Source of the DNA: Glomus cerebriforme
Lineage: Eukaryota; Glomeromycota; Glomeromycetes; Glomerales; Glomeraceae
Assembly (NCBI GenBank): GCA_003550305.1
Contig: QKYT01000160.1
Coordinates: 112,145-150,149 of the forward strand
Reading direction: 5' to 3'
Length of the DNA: 38,005 nt
The position numbers and the translations under genes were made by a program. The notes under the pieces were generated by a model that did not search any database, was not told where the DNA came from, and saw only the letters and a program-made list of their open reading frames with translations. Shown one piece after another: positions 29,243 through 38,005 of the stretch; positions within the stretch are counted from its first letter, which is position 1; each line of letters begins with the position of its first letter.

Positions 29243-31766
29243 TTAGCAATAGGCGACATCTCCAACCCAGGCGGAAGTATCAAGATTCATCATATTAGAA
29301 GAAAAATTATCATTACCAATATTTTCATATGATTCATTAAAGGTCAAAAATTCGCTTACATCAGAAGAAGTATCAGAACTACTGCTCATTGTGTTAAACA
29401 TGTTTGCAAAATCATCACCAGATACATTTGGTAAATCATGACCTGTCATTGATGGTGCAAATGTAACCATGGCAGCAGCGACTTGTTCATCGGATAATAA
29501 AGTTGAAGTAGAATCCATTGTAAGGTTACTTAAATTGTGTGATGGTAAAGATGATACAAAAGGATCTTGATTTAAAAGCGGCGAAGAATCCATCAAGTTT
29601 GGAGAATTATCAAATACATCGAGAGGAGTAGACGGTGAAGAAGAGTTAAGTTCCATTGGTGAAGAACAGAATTCCGGAGAACTTTGATTCACTTCGGCTT
29701 TGTTAAACATATCAAGGAAGTTTGTTGAAGTATTAATTTGTAATGCTGCATTATGTTGTTGAGGAGCTGTTAGTAAAGAGTTCTTATTATCTTCCGACGG
29801 TGATAATGGAGCGGAGGCGGATCGACGTACACAAGCTACTTGTCTCAAAAGACTCATATCAGGTTTGTTATCCCCGTTTTGATAATGTAAATTATTAGCA
29901 ATTGAACCACTAACTGGGAAAGATGAACGACGGGGAAGATTTTCTTCTTGTCCATTGTTATTAATCATGACATTATTATTATTATCTTCAGTCGTATCTG
30001 GACTTAATGGATCAGCCGGAGCTGGAGTATCATATATTGTTACAACTTTAGCAAGATTTTGGTCATCTTGCATAAGTTTAATAAGTTGTGGTTTCATTAC
30101 AATGGCACGACCTTTCAATACATGTCTTGTATGTCGAGATGCTTGTCTGTCTTCGGTAAAATCTTTGCACATATTCCATCCGCCATGAGGTGACTCCATA
30201 AAGAAGGAAGGTGAATCTTTAACTTCAATTGCAATTTGAGAGTGAACTTCATCAATAGGTCGATATTCAACAGAAAAGATATCGGAAAGTGGGAACTCCA
30301 TCTTGAATTGAGTATTCTCATTCGTGATATGATAAGTGAATATATTCTGAGGTAAAGTGTAGTAACATAAAAGATCTGTGGGAGACGACATTGTTAGAAT
30401 GCGACGCCATGTTCCTATTGTAAGAGTCTCACATGAAATAACTGAGACTACTGTATTATTATTGTTATTAAAAGCCGGAGTGAGGAATTCTTGTGGTGGT
30501 GTGAACTGTTGAGGTTGAGGTTGAGATACGGACGTTTGATCTAAAGTGATTAAATAAATAATATATATATATATATCATATTTCACGTTAATAATTAAAA
30601 AAAAAAAAAAAATTCAGATCAAATCATTTGCTCCACCTACCATTCATTTTAATCGGTATTCCATTTGTGGGATTGACTACAAGACGTAATGCTTGCGCGT
30701 TATTCATTGAATTAGAATTAGGACTAGCACTTGGAGAAATTGGGAAACGCGGAGTTTGGGTTTGTTGTTGGGCTACAAGTGGGTTAGCCGAAAAAGGAAA
30801 CCCATTCATCAAATGTTCATTTGTATTTAAAGAAGTAATTGGAGCAGTTAAAGGTCCAGTAGACCAAAATCCTTGAGGAGGTACAGTAATACCAAGTCCA
30901 GTAGTATTTGGAGTAGGACGCATACCAAGATTATTTAGATTAATATCATTAGCACTATAAGATCTAGGTAAAGCTATACGTTGATGAATAGGCATACGGA
31001 AAGGATACAAATTAGGACCATAACCAGGTAAACAAGCCATAAAATGATGACCGATTGTGTCCTGATTAATCATTAAATGAGCACGTTTTTGCATCGCCTT
31101 CATTTTAGCACGACGATTTTGGAACCAAATTTGAATTGAACGTTCGGACATGTTTACTTTTTCGGCTAAAGCTTCACGTACTTTACTATTTGGAGAAGTA
31201 TTAGTTTTAAAAGTATCTTCTAAGATCGCTAGTTGTTCGGGAGTAGCACGAGTTCGCTTCTTGTTATTCGTTGATGGTGGAGATTGAGAGTTGGTTGTTG
31301 GTTGGGATGATGTGGTTGTTGGTGATTTGACAGAGTTGGACTTGCCAATTTTATTAACGTTAAGTTCGGTCTCCTTGCTGCTTGGCTCAGCCTTGCAGTT
31401 AACATTGGGGACGTCTATTGTATTTGCACCAGTGCCCTTGTTGTTGCTATTATTATTAGAAGTATTCATTTTAACATCATCAAGATTAGCCATCGAATGA
31501 TTATGAGAAACGTTATTCGAAATCGAGTTCACTGAACTCGAATCCACGACGGAACCATCTTTATTGTCACCAATAGTATGATTTTGATGATCAGGCATGA
31601 TAGATGAAGTATTAGTCATGCCAACCATTGGATAGTCAGATGCTGCTTTACTGAAAGAAAAATATTGTTCTTCGTCATCTTCAACCTCATAATAGGTAGA
31701 AGCATTGTTGGTACCTAAGAAAGGTCCTTTGGAAGATGTGGTTTCGTTTAATAGATAGTCAGTCAT
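29243..31766 (-). CDS. HOY1/RfeB-type homeodomain transcription factor
   Basis: Two exons: 31766-30641 and 30540-29243, joined across a 100-nt intron (donor GTAGGT, acceptor CTTTAG, phase 1, Asp 376 spans the junction), giving 807 residues. Residues about 167-226 form a homeodomain: KKRTRATPEQLAILEDTF in the arm and helix 1 and ERSIQIWFQNRRAKMKAMQK in helix 3, with Trp48, Phe49, Asn51 and Arg53 present and Gln at position 50. Residues about 405-545 form a second conserved domain (CETLTIGTWRRIL, DIFSVEYRPIDEVH, ESPHGGWNMCKDF, HVLKGRAIVMKPQLIKLM), which I associate with the PH-like domain of fungal HOY1-type homeoproteins. The rest is Asn/Ser/Thr/Gln-rich. Expected to act in the nucleus as a DNA-binding regulator; Yarrowia Hoy1 is needed for hyphal growth, but the role here is inference. 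The ATG at 31764-31766 is the first in frame. Confidence 0.92.
30541..30640 (-). other. Intron of the homeobox gene
   Basis: 100 nt, GTAGGTGG...CTTTAG on the minus strand. It contains a run of about 14 T and a (TA)n tract. Removing it joins the frames in phase 1 without a stop. Confidence 0.85.
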
Positions 31767-31845
31767 GATTTCGATTTGTGTGATGATAGGGGATTTTTTT
31801 TAAAATAGAATACTACTAAATAAAAAATGAAGGATTGAAGAAATA

Positions 31846-31880
<35 letters not shown>

Positions 31881-33500
31881 GGATGGAAATTTTTTTTTTA
31901 AAGAAACCCTGTTTGCAAATAGCAAGGCTCGACTTTTTATCTTCTTCCTAATGGAGAATAAGAAAGAAAATTCTAAGGGATATTTTTGGTATTCCTGAAA
32001 TAAATAAATAAAATCAAATATAAATTAGAATATTTATTTATTTGTTTTTTTTTTAGAGTAAATAAAAATTAAATAATAATATATACGTGTGCGTGTGAAT
32101 TTTTTGTTTGTTGTAAATTATAATGAATGAATAAATCTATTATCTATTTCTATTGTCTAAATAATAAAGTTTTTATAACTAATAGAAACCACCACTTAAT
32201 GATATGATGTGATGATGTTATGGAAGGGAGGAGGGAGTTGAACAATATTAAGTAGATATCAACACAACAACAACACTTTTTTTTTGTGTGAAAATATTTG
32301 AGTCAAAAGAGTTTTAGGAGGTATTTATAGATTCAAAATGATTATGTTAGTGTACTACGATCAATATTGAATATAAAAAAAAAAAATATTTTTTTTACTA
32401 AAAATGACTAAAATGAACCGATATATATATAAAGGCTAGTAAGTTTTAAAGTTATATGAGTGTTACTGTTACAACTTCACCAACCCTATATATGCATCAG
32501 CGCACCACTCGGAGCTGTCCTTTATATATTGCAGAAGCTATGTCATATACGCCAAGTACAAACGACCAACGAACCGAAAAAAAAATCAGAGATCTTTTTT
32601 TGGTCACTTGGGAGTTTATAGTTATGTGACGTTTTGAAATGCCCAATGACGCTAGACAAAAAGGTGAAACTATTTTGTTTTTTTTATTATTCACACACAC
32701 ACGTATACTCGTAAATATATACATAATTTTTTTTTTTTTGTATATATTTGTCTATCTTGTTAGTATCTCACAAATTAAAAAAAAGGAGAAATAATTGCTA
32801 CATACCTTTACAAAAGGTCACACTTCGTTTTTTTTTTAAAAAAAAGAACCTCGGGAAGAATAAAAAGGAGATGGAAATAAAAAAAAGGAAAAAAGGTAAA
32901 AAAGCAAATAAGAAATATGAATGCTTAAAAATAAAGATTCGAGCAGATGGTGAATTGTAAATATTCCCGTGTTTATATTTTTTATTTTATTTTTTTTTTT
33001 TTGCAAAACTAAGACTTGCAAAGTCTAAAAGAAAGTCGAGCAAGAAAAATGCTAATAAGGGTATAAGACCTATTAAAAAAAGAAGAGGAAAAGAGAGGAT
33101 AAGAATTGGATAAAGGAAAGTGGCCAGCAAGGGCAAATTTTAGAAGGAGAAAAATCACTCAAGACGTCAACCAAAGTAAAGATGTTGGTCAGGAAACGTT
33201 GGGCTTTTAGCTCAAAAGGATGGGTTGTTTGTTGAACACAACTCAGGGTGAAAGTGATACAACTGAAAGAGCTTTATTGCTACACAAAACAAGCATGGCA
33301 CATTTTTTCATAATATTTACAATACAGCAATCAAACAAGGTAAAAACGTTCAGTTTGTAAATGTCAACCAATCCAAAGACACTTCCGTTGTATGTTCGTT
33401 GATCATCAGGTATTTTAGTTTACCCAACATAGAATTTGACCCGAAACGACAATCCCAGATATATAAAAAAATATATATATTCACGTTAGAAACCATTTTT
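31767..33500. promoter_or_regulatory. 5' flank of the homeobox gene
   Basis: No other gene is seen. A T15A20 junction lies 80-114 bp upstream of the start codon (31846-31880) and a T10A8 junction at 32828-32845. Such tracts tend to exclude nucleosomes, so this is a likely promoter region, although no specific factor site can be named. The short frames at 32497-33021 are low complexity. Confidence 0.35.
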
Positions 33501-35579
33501 GGATATGATAAATGAATAAAACAAAGGGTATTATTTATTTATTATAACATTATAATAAAATAGATTTTTATTATATCTGAAACAGAGAAGAAAATATTCC
33601 ATTTTTGGAAGGAAATTGAGAAATAAGGTAAACTGGAGAAGAAAGATTTTGAGAGAATAAGGAAATTTTGAAGAAAATTTTAAATATATATAGAAAACCA
33701 ATATCGGAATCGAAATTACGTATTAGTATGAAAATCATCTTTGATCCTCAAATATAAACTAAAAATAACCAATTACATAAAACCCAAAAAATTCCAAGTT
33801 GGGAATATTGAAATAACTATAATTATTCTATTAATAAAAAAATTTTGAAACACCGAAATAATTTAATTTTAAGAAATTCGGAAAAAAAAAAAATCATTAG
33901 TAATTTATTTTTATGACCATAAATGGAAGAATAAATAAAAATATGAGTGTTATGATGCATCCGTCATTTATTAAGATAATCTTTTTTCGGAACTTACAAA
34001 AAAAATACCTTTATTTCTTTTGATTTAGAAAAAAAAGACCGTAAACGCGTATTTTACTTTGAAATTTTACGCGGGTCCAAATCCGTTTGGTAATTAAGCA
34101 GATAATTAAAAAGACTTTTAAAGTAACAAAACAACAAAGTACAAAATACAAGTTTCGTACAAATTAAACACAAAACATATTACAAACATACACGCAAAGC
34201 ATAACGAAAATTCTTCAATTTCACAAAAAAAAAATATCACAAAGAAGTTGTAACAAGTGTGAGTGGTGAATATATAATAACCGCAGTTGTCGACATTATT
34301 CTTTCCAAAGTAAACAATGTAATTGCCTAAATGACTACATGCATTCGATCGTTTACTTCCATTAAATTCACAATAAAAATAATAATAATAATAATAATAA
34401 TAANAAAAAAAAAAAAGAGGAAATATTTTCAATAAATAAATTTCAAAATGAAATTTGATTGGTATTCAAAAAAATCATTTAATTATCACAATCAAATCGA
34501 TATTTGAACCAAATACGGAAATAAAGAAAATTCGTTAAATAGAAAGAATTTCTCCGATGGACTTCTTCCACAGAATAATTTTGTTTCAAAATCGAGAACC
34601 AATTAAAAAGCATTAAAATTCATACGAAAAAAATCAATGGCGCAGTGAATGTTTGTATGTTTATATATCGATCATACACATATATAAAGCCATGTGATCA
34701 ATAAATCAAATAACCAATTCCATTATTGTATAATAAATAGTCCGATAATCAAATTTGATTGGTACATTTTATGACACATTGTTTGTATTTTGCAGAACAC
34801 AACGCATACAACGCATCAACCCTAAGTGTATGAGGATTTCGAGATGACCAACCGAAAACACATTGTGGAGATCCTTTTAGGTTAAAATTTTCTTCCTTTT
34901 GTAGAAAGATAATGTGTATTATTTTGAGTTATATGCAATGGGAATCACTAATGAAGGAATTTGAAGGATTAACTCCGTGTTAAAAAAAAAAAAAAAATTC
35001 AATTCACCTTTGTAATGTTGCGTCATCTGTTCCACCTTGCTGTACAAGCATGTACCAAATTTATTTTTATTTTTGTACACGTTTTAGAAAAAATTTTCTT
35101 AAATTATTTTAAATTTAGAAAAGTTCTTTTTTATTAACAATGAAACTTTTGATTCCTTAAGTATCTCACGTGTTAATTTACCTTTATTATATATGATATA
35201 TAATCTTTCTCCCAAGTAATATGGGAATTAGTCATCTGAAAATCGGGGTTGTTTTAGCTAAGTTTTAGTATTTCCGATAATAAATTTTCATGTATGAATC
35301 TCCGAAACATGAATTCATCATGTAATTTCAGATCCTTCTTAATTTATACAATGTACATCCTATAATATATATTTTTCCGATTAATAATACTTTATGTGTA
35401 CTGATATACAGTATACTGATATATATATATATATAATTATATATATATGCATATATATATATATATATTCCTTATCTGCTGCGCATTTCTTTATTATTAT
35501 TTTTTATTTTTTATTTTATTTTTTATTTTTTTATTTTTAAAAATTCTTCTATTAATAAAATGTTTCAAATTAAGTCCAT
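33501..35579. other. AT-rich spacer between the two divergent genes
   Basis: Contains an (AAT)n run ending in an ambiguous base and an A run (34378-34416), a (TA)n microsatellite (35418-35469) and a TTTTTATTTT-rich run (35501-35540). No gene recognised. Confidence 0.45.
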
Positions 35580-35880
35580 GTGTTTGACTGTTATACTGGT
35601 AATCTGCACATGGATCATATTTTTAGTAATGATAAAATTCGCGATTCGCTAAAATCGCTTATGTCCGGTAGCTTTATTTGTTATGTATTATTATTAATGA
35701 ACGGATTAAACTTATCTTTCGGTTGTTTGATTCACTTGTGGTATTATTTGCCGAATGATCTGATGATAGACTTTTGATTTTTAGTTTGAAACAACCGACT
35801 GGACACCAGAAAATCCTCAATTTGTCAGATGGAAGAATGATGATCTAACTCGGTTACCCGTATTCTTTGTTATCACATGA
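35580..35880 (+). other. Exon-like frames of unknown nature
   Basis: A frame of 65 codons without ATG support (DCYTGNLHMDHIFSNDKIRD and a hydrophobic end) stops at 35777. After a TTTTTAG acceptor-like site at about 35785 comes FETTDWTPENPQFVRWKNDD, then LTRLPVFFV. These look like pieces of a gene but no family was recognised, and they lie too close to POP5 to be a full gene. Confidence 0.2.
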
Positions 35881-35969
35881 TTTTTATTCATCACGTTAAA
35901 ATTTTTATGGTCACCTGATAATTTTTTTTTTTTTTTTTCTTAAGATTAAATCTATTTTGTGCTGCTGAT

Positions 35970-36757
35970 ATGGTCCGTTTAAAGAATCGTTGGCTTCTTT
36001 TCGAATTTATATTTGATGATACTCCTGATAAATTTCACCTTTCCACTTCTTCCTCATATTCTTCCCTTTCACAAAAATTTGAAGCCTTATCTACTCGTGA
36101 TGTTTATTCTGTTATAAAAGATTCTATACAATTAAATTTTGGTGATTATGGTGTTGGTTGTATTGCGGCTTCCATAAGTGGTATTTTTATTTATATATTT
36201 ATTTATCAATTTTATTTTACTTAAAAAAAAAAAAAAAGAATATAATTATTAATTTGTTTTAATTTTTTTTTTATTTTAGTAAAATATTTTTCTCCGTTCA
36301 CAAATATTGGTGTACTTAGAGTATCAAGAGATCATTATCATATCGTTTGGGGAGCAATGACTTTTATTTCACAAATAAAGACGAGAAGTTGTCTTATACG
36401 TGTATTACATTTAGGAGGTATTATTAGGATTCTATGAAAAGTATTTTAAAAAAAAAATAAAGGAATATTTTAATGATATTTATTATTATGATTTTATTTA
36501 CATTAGGAACGATCAAACAATGTCAATTGTCTGCTATTAATTATGACAGAGATCAAATATTGTTATTGAGGAGGCAAGCTGAATTACGTGGTAAGATAAG
36601 GAAGGAATATATATACTTGTATGTATTTATTTATTTATTTATCATGATAATTTAACCTTTGCTCTAATTATTTTGATTTATAGGTGATACTAAATCTGTT
36701 AATGTTGATGAATTATTTGAACAGTCGAAAAATCAAATTATGGCTATGGAACAATAG
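35970..36757 (+). CDS. POP5: POP5, RNase P/MRP protein subunit
   Basis: Four exons: 35970-36180, 36280-36417, 36507-36590 and 36684-36757, giving 168 residues, close to human (163) and yeast (173) POP5. All three introns (99, 89 and 93 nt) have GT-AG borders and phase 1. Family landmarks: MVRLKNRWLLFEFIF at the start; DSIQLNFGDYGVGCIAASIS, then VKYFSPFTNIGVLRVSRDHY; IVWGAMTFIS; RVLHLGGTIKQCQLSAINYD; and a C-terminal helix QILLLRRQAELR. POP5 binds the RNA of RNase P (5' tRNA maturation) and RNase MRP (rRNA processing) in the nucleus and nucleolus. For intron 1 the alternative donor two bases before the chosen GTATTT would remove a residue and fit the family spacing less well. No break or missing landmark, so it should be functional. 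Confidence 0.95.
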
Positions 36758-37440
36758 AATATATTTGTTTTTTTTTTTTACATTTTTGAATACTGGGAAA
36801 TTAAATTTATAATTGATCAAATCGTATTCATTTATTAAAATTATTAAGTTGTTTGATAATTAAAACAATACTATGCTAGGCTGGAACAGATTAGTTGAAA
36901 CCAAAAAGGTTGCAGATACAAAATTTAAGAATCTCTTATTCAATTGGGTACATTTTATAGCAATTAATTAATAATTTATATTACATGAAAACTTAAAAAA
37001 GAATAAATGAAAGAACAAAATCATTGCATAATTTGTATATATTTATGGAATTTGATTTTAAAAGTATATAATTTTCTTTTTATTTTTTTTTTATAAATAG
37101 ATTTAACTTGTCTTTATGACTAGTTCAGATTACACATTTCATCCTACAGATCTTTTAATGATTACTAATGAATTTGCTAATTTTTTAAAAAACAGCCCAA
37201 ATAGTATAGTGATTTTACATATACTGTATATATATATTACTAAAGTCATAGATTTAATTCTTATTAAGGATTAAAATTGGAATTAGAATTGCAATTAAAA
37301 ATTATTCAAAAAAAAAAGGAATATCTTTCGCTTTCTTCAAATTTCCTAATTCTAACAAAGTTACACAGAAACAGAAAACAAGCCACCGCCCCATGATATG
37401 TGATACATTATGACTTAATGATTAGATACGGAATAGAAAT
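36758..37440 (+). other. Downstream region with two short ORFs
   Basis: 36874 onward encodes MLGWNRLVETKKVADTKFKN then LLFNW before a stop near 36970; 37116-37274 encodes MTSSDYTFHPTDLLMITNEF, then ANFLKNSPNS and a hydrophobic end (52 residues). The second has a GTATAG donor-like site after NSPNS and could be a first exon. Neither is recognised. Confidence 0.2.
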
Positions 37441-37860
37441 TGATTATTATAACATATCAGATATTTAATTAAATCTTAAATATTATTTAAATCATTATTA
37501 AAATAATTAAACTATTTAATAAAATACTAAAGTTAAAATTTATTAATTTTAAATAAAATCATAATACTATAAATTTAAATTTAATTAAAATTAAAAATTT
37601 AAATCAAATATAATATTAAATTTATATAATAATACTTAAACTAAATATAAAAAATAAAACTTCTTGATATTTTTATTTTTTAAATACTTTTTNTTTTTTT
37701 TTNAAATTANATTTTAATTAAATTTAGTATTTTTTTTTTTTTAAAAAAAAAAAAATATTTATTATATATAATAAGTTATTTAAAAGATAAAAAATATTTT
37801 ATAATTTTTAAAAATATATTAACTCAAATAAATTTTTAAATAAATTAAAATATCATTTTT
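37441..37860. other. Extremely AT-rich block
   Basis: Nearly pure A/T with ambiguous bases at 37693, 37703 and 37710 and a T13A13 junction at 37730-37755. No gene seen. Confidence 0.6.
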
Positions 37861-38005
37861 TAAATAATAATATAAGTAAATTTATATTGGATGTTATACT
37901 TATGACCCTCTTAGCTATTTCTAGTTCTGCTAAAATTATGATATATACAGATAGCAAGACTTCAATTGATAGTATTAACAGTTTTAAAATATTATTAAAT
38001 AGTAT
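37860..38005 (+). pseudogene. LINE-type RNase H fragment, cut by window end
   Basis: Open frame without a start codon: DVILMTLLAISSSAKIMIYT, then DSKTSIDSINSFKILLNS. The strand IMIYTDS carries the catalytic Asp of an RNase H-like fold, preceded by the ALLLAI-type helix, as in RNase H domains at the C-terminus of LINE polyproteins in this lineage. Upstream sequence is AT-rich and lacks the first catalytic residues, so this is a 5'-truncated or decayed copy; the 3' side continues outside the window. Confidence 0.6.

Noticed and set aside
29955..31500. Plus-strand frames opposite the homeobox gene
   Set aside because: They mirror the coding strand of a clearly recognised gene and show no domain of their own.
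33207..33260. tRNA-like start TTTTAGCTCAAAAGG
   Set aside because: Resembles box A, but no T-arm with GGTTC or pairing acceptor ends follows.
4465..34055. ACGCGT (MluI cell-cycle box) at about 4472, 15328 and 34047
   Set aside because: A few copies are expected by chance in a window of this size and none lies close to a start codon.
34118..34432. Minus frame of 104 codons rich in Tyr, Phe and Cys
   Set aside because: Starts within an AAT microsatellite and A run with an ambiguous base; no domain and biased composition.
9448..37225. Recurrent ATATACTGTA word
   Set aside because: Its frequency is about what such AT-rich composition predicts, and flanks do not align.

Overview
The window looks like nuclear DNA of an arbuscular mycorrhizal fungus of the Rhizophagus irregularis type (Glomeromycotina). 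It is very AT-rich, genes are split by short GT-AG introns, and gene-poor stretches are packed with small palindromic elements and decayed gene copies. Two family-level matches point to this lineage: a CKEC/WCQQC-type protein that matches the ends of the expanded Rhizophagus kinase family, and a MULE (FAR1-like) transposase ending in YYGSNPSVGLPST. Species assignment is inference from recalled family resemblance; no search was run.

Layout. 0-20 kb is accessory DNA: a short intact ORF that looks like a Rhizophagus protein kinase without its kinase domain (2441-2842), a decayed RNase H-like remnant (about 4968-5270), several unrecognised or broken reading frames, a chain of membrane-protein frames on the minus strand (15538-16586), a 27-bp minisatellite, and many MITE-like palindromes. 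20-23 kb on the minus strand is a heavily broken copy of the condensin ATPase gene SMC4, traceable from the N-terminal ATPase half through the hinge to the LSGGEK signature and D-loop; it still holds an intron and carries a second partial hinge. Next to it is a MULE transposase fragment that runs into a gap of exactly 1000 N (24026-25025). 25-27 kb holds more inverted-repeat elements.

The right part holds the two clearly functional genes. On the minus strand (29243-31766) is a two-exon homeodomain transcription factor of 807 residues of the fungal HOY1/RfeB type, with a homeodomain at about 167-226 and a second conserved domain at about 405-545. On the plus strand (35970-36757) is a four-exon gene for POP5, a protein subunit of RNase P and RNase MRP, 168 residues when spliced. 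The two are divergent and separated by 4.2 kb of AT-rich DNA. The window ends inside a LINE-type RNase H domain (37860-38005).

What stands out is not an operon-like system but the repeat landscape: related palindromic elements sharing GGCCAGAATTA-like and ATCACGTGAT cores, two pogo-like TA-flanked elements plus a lone pogo-type end, a MITE with 38-bp terminal repeats, and repeated T-run/A-run junctions clustered around the homeobox gene.
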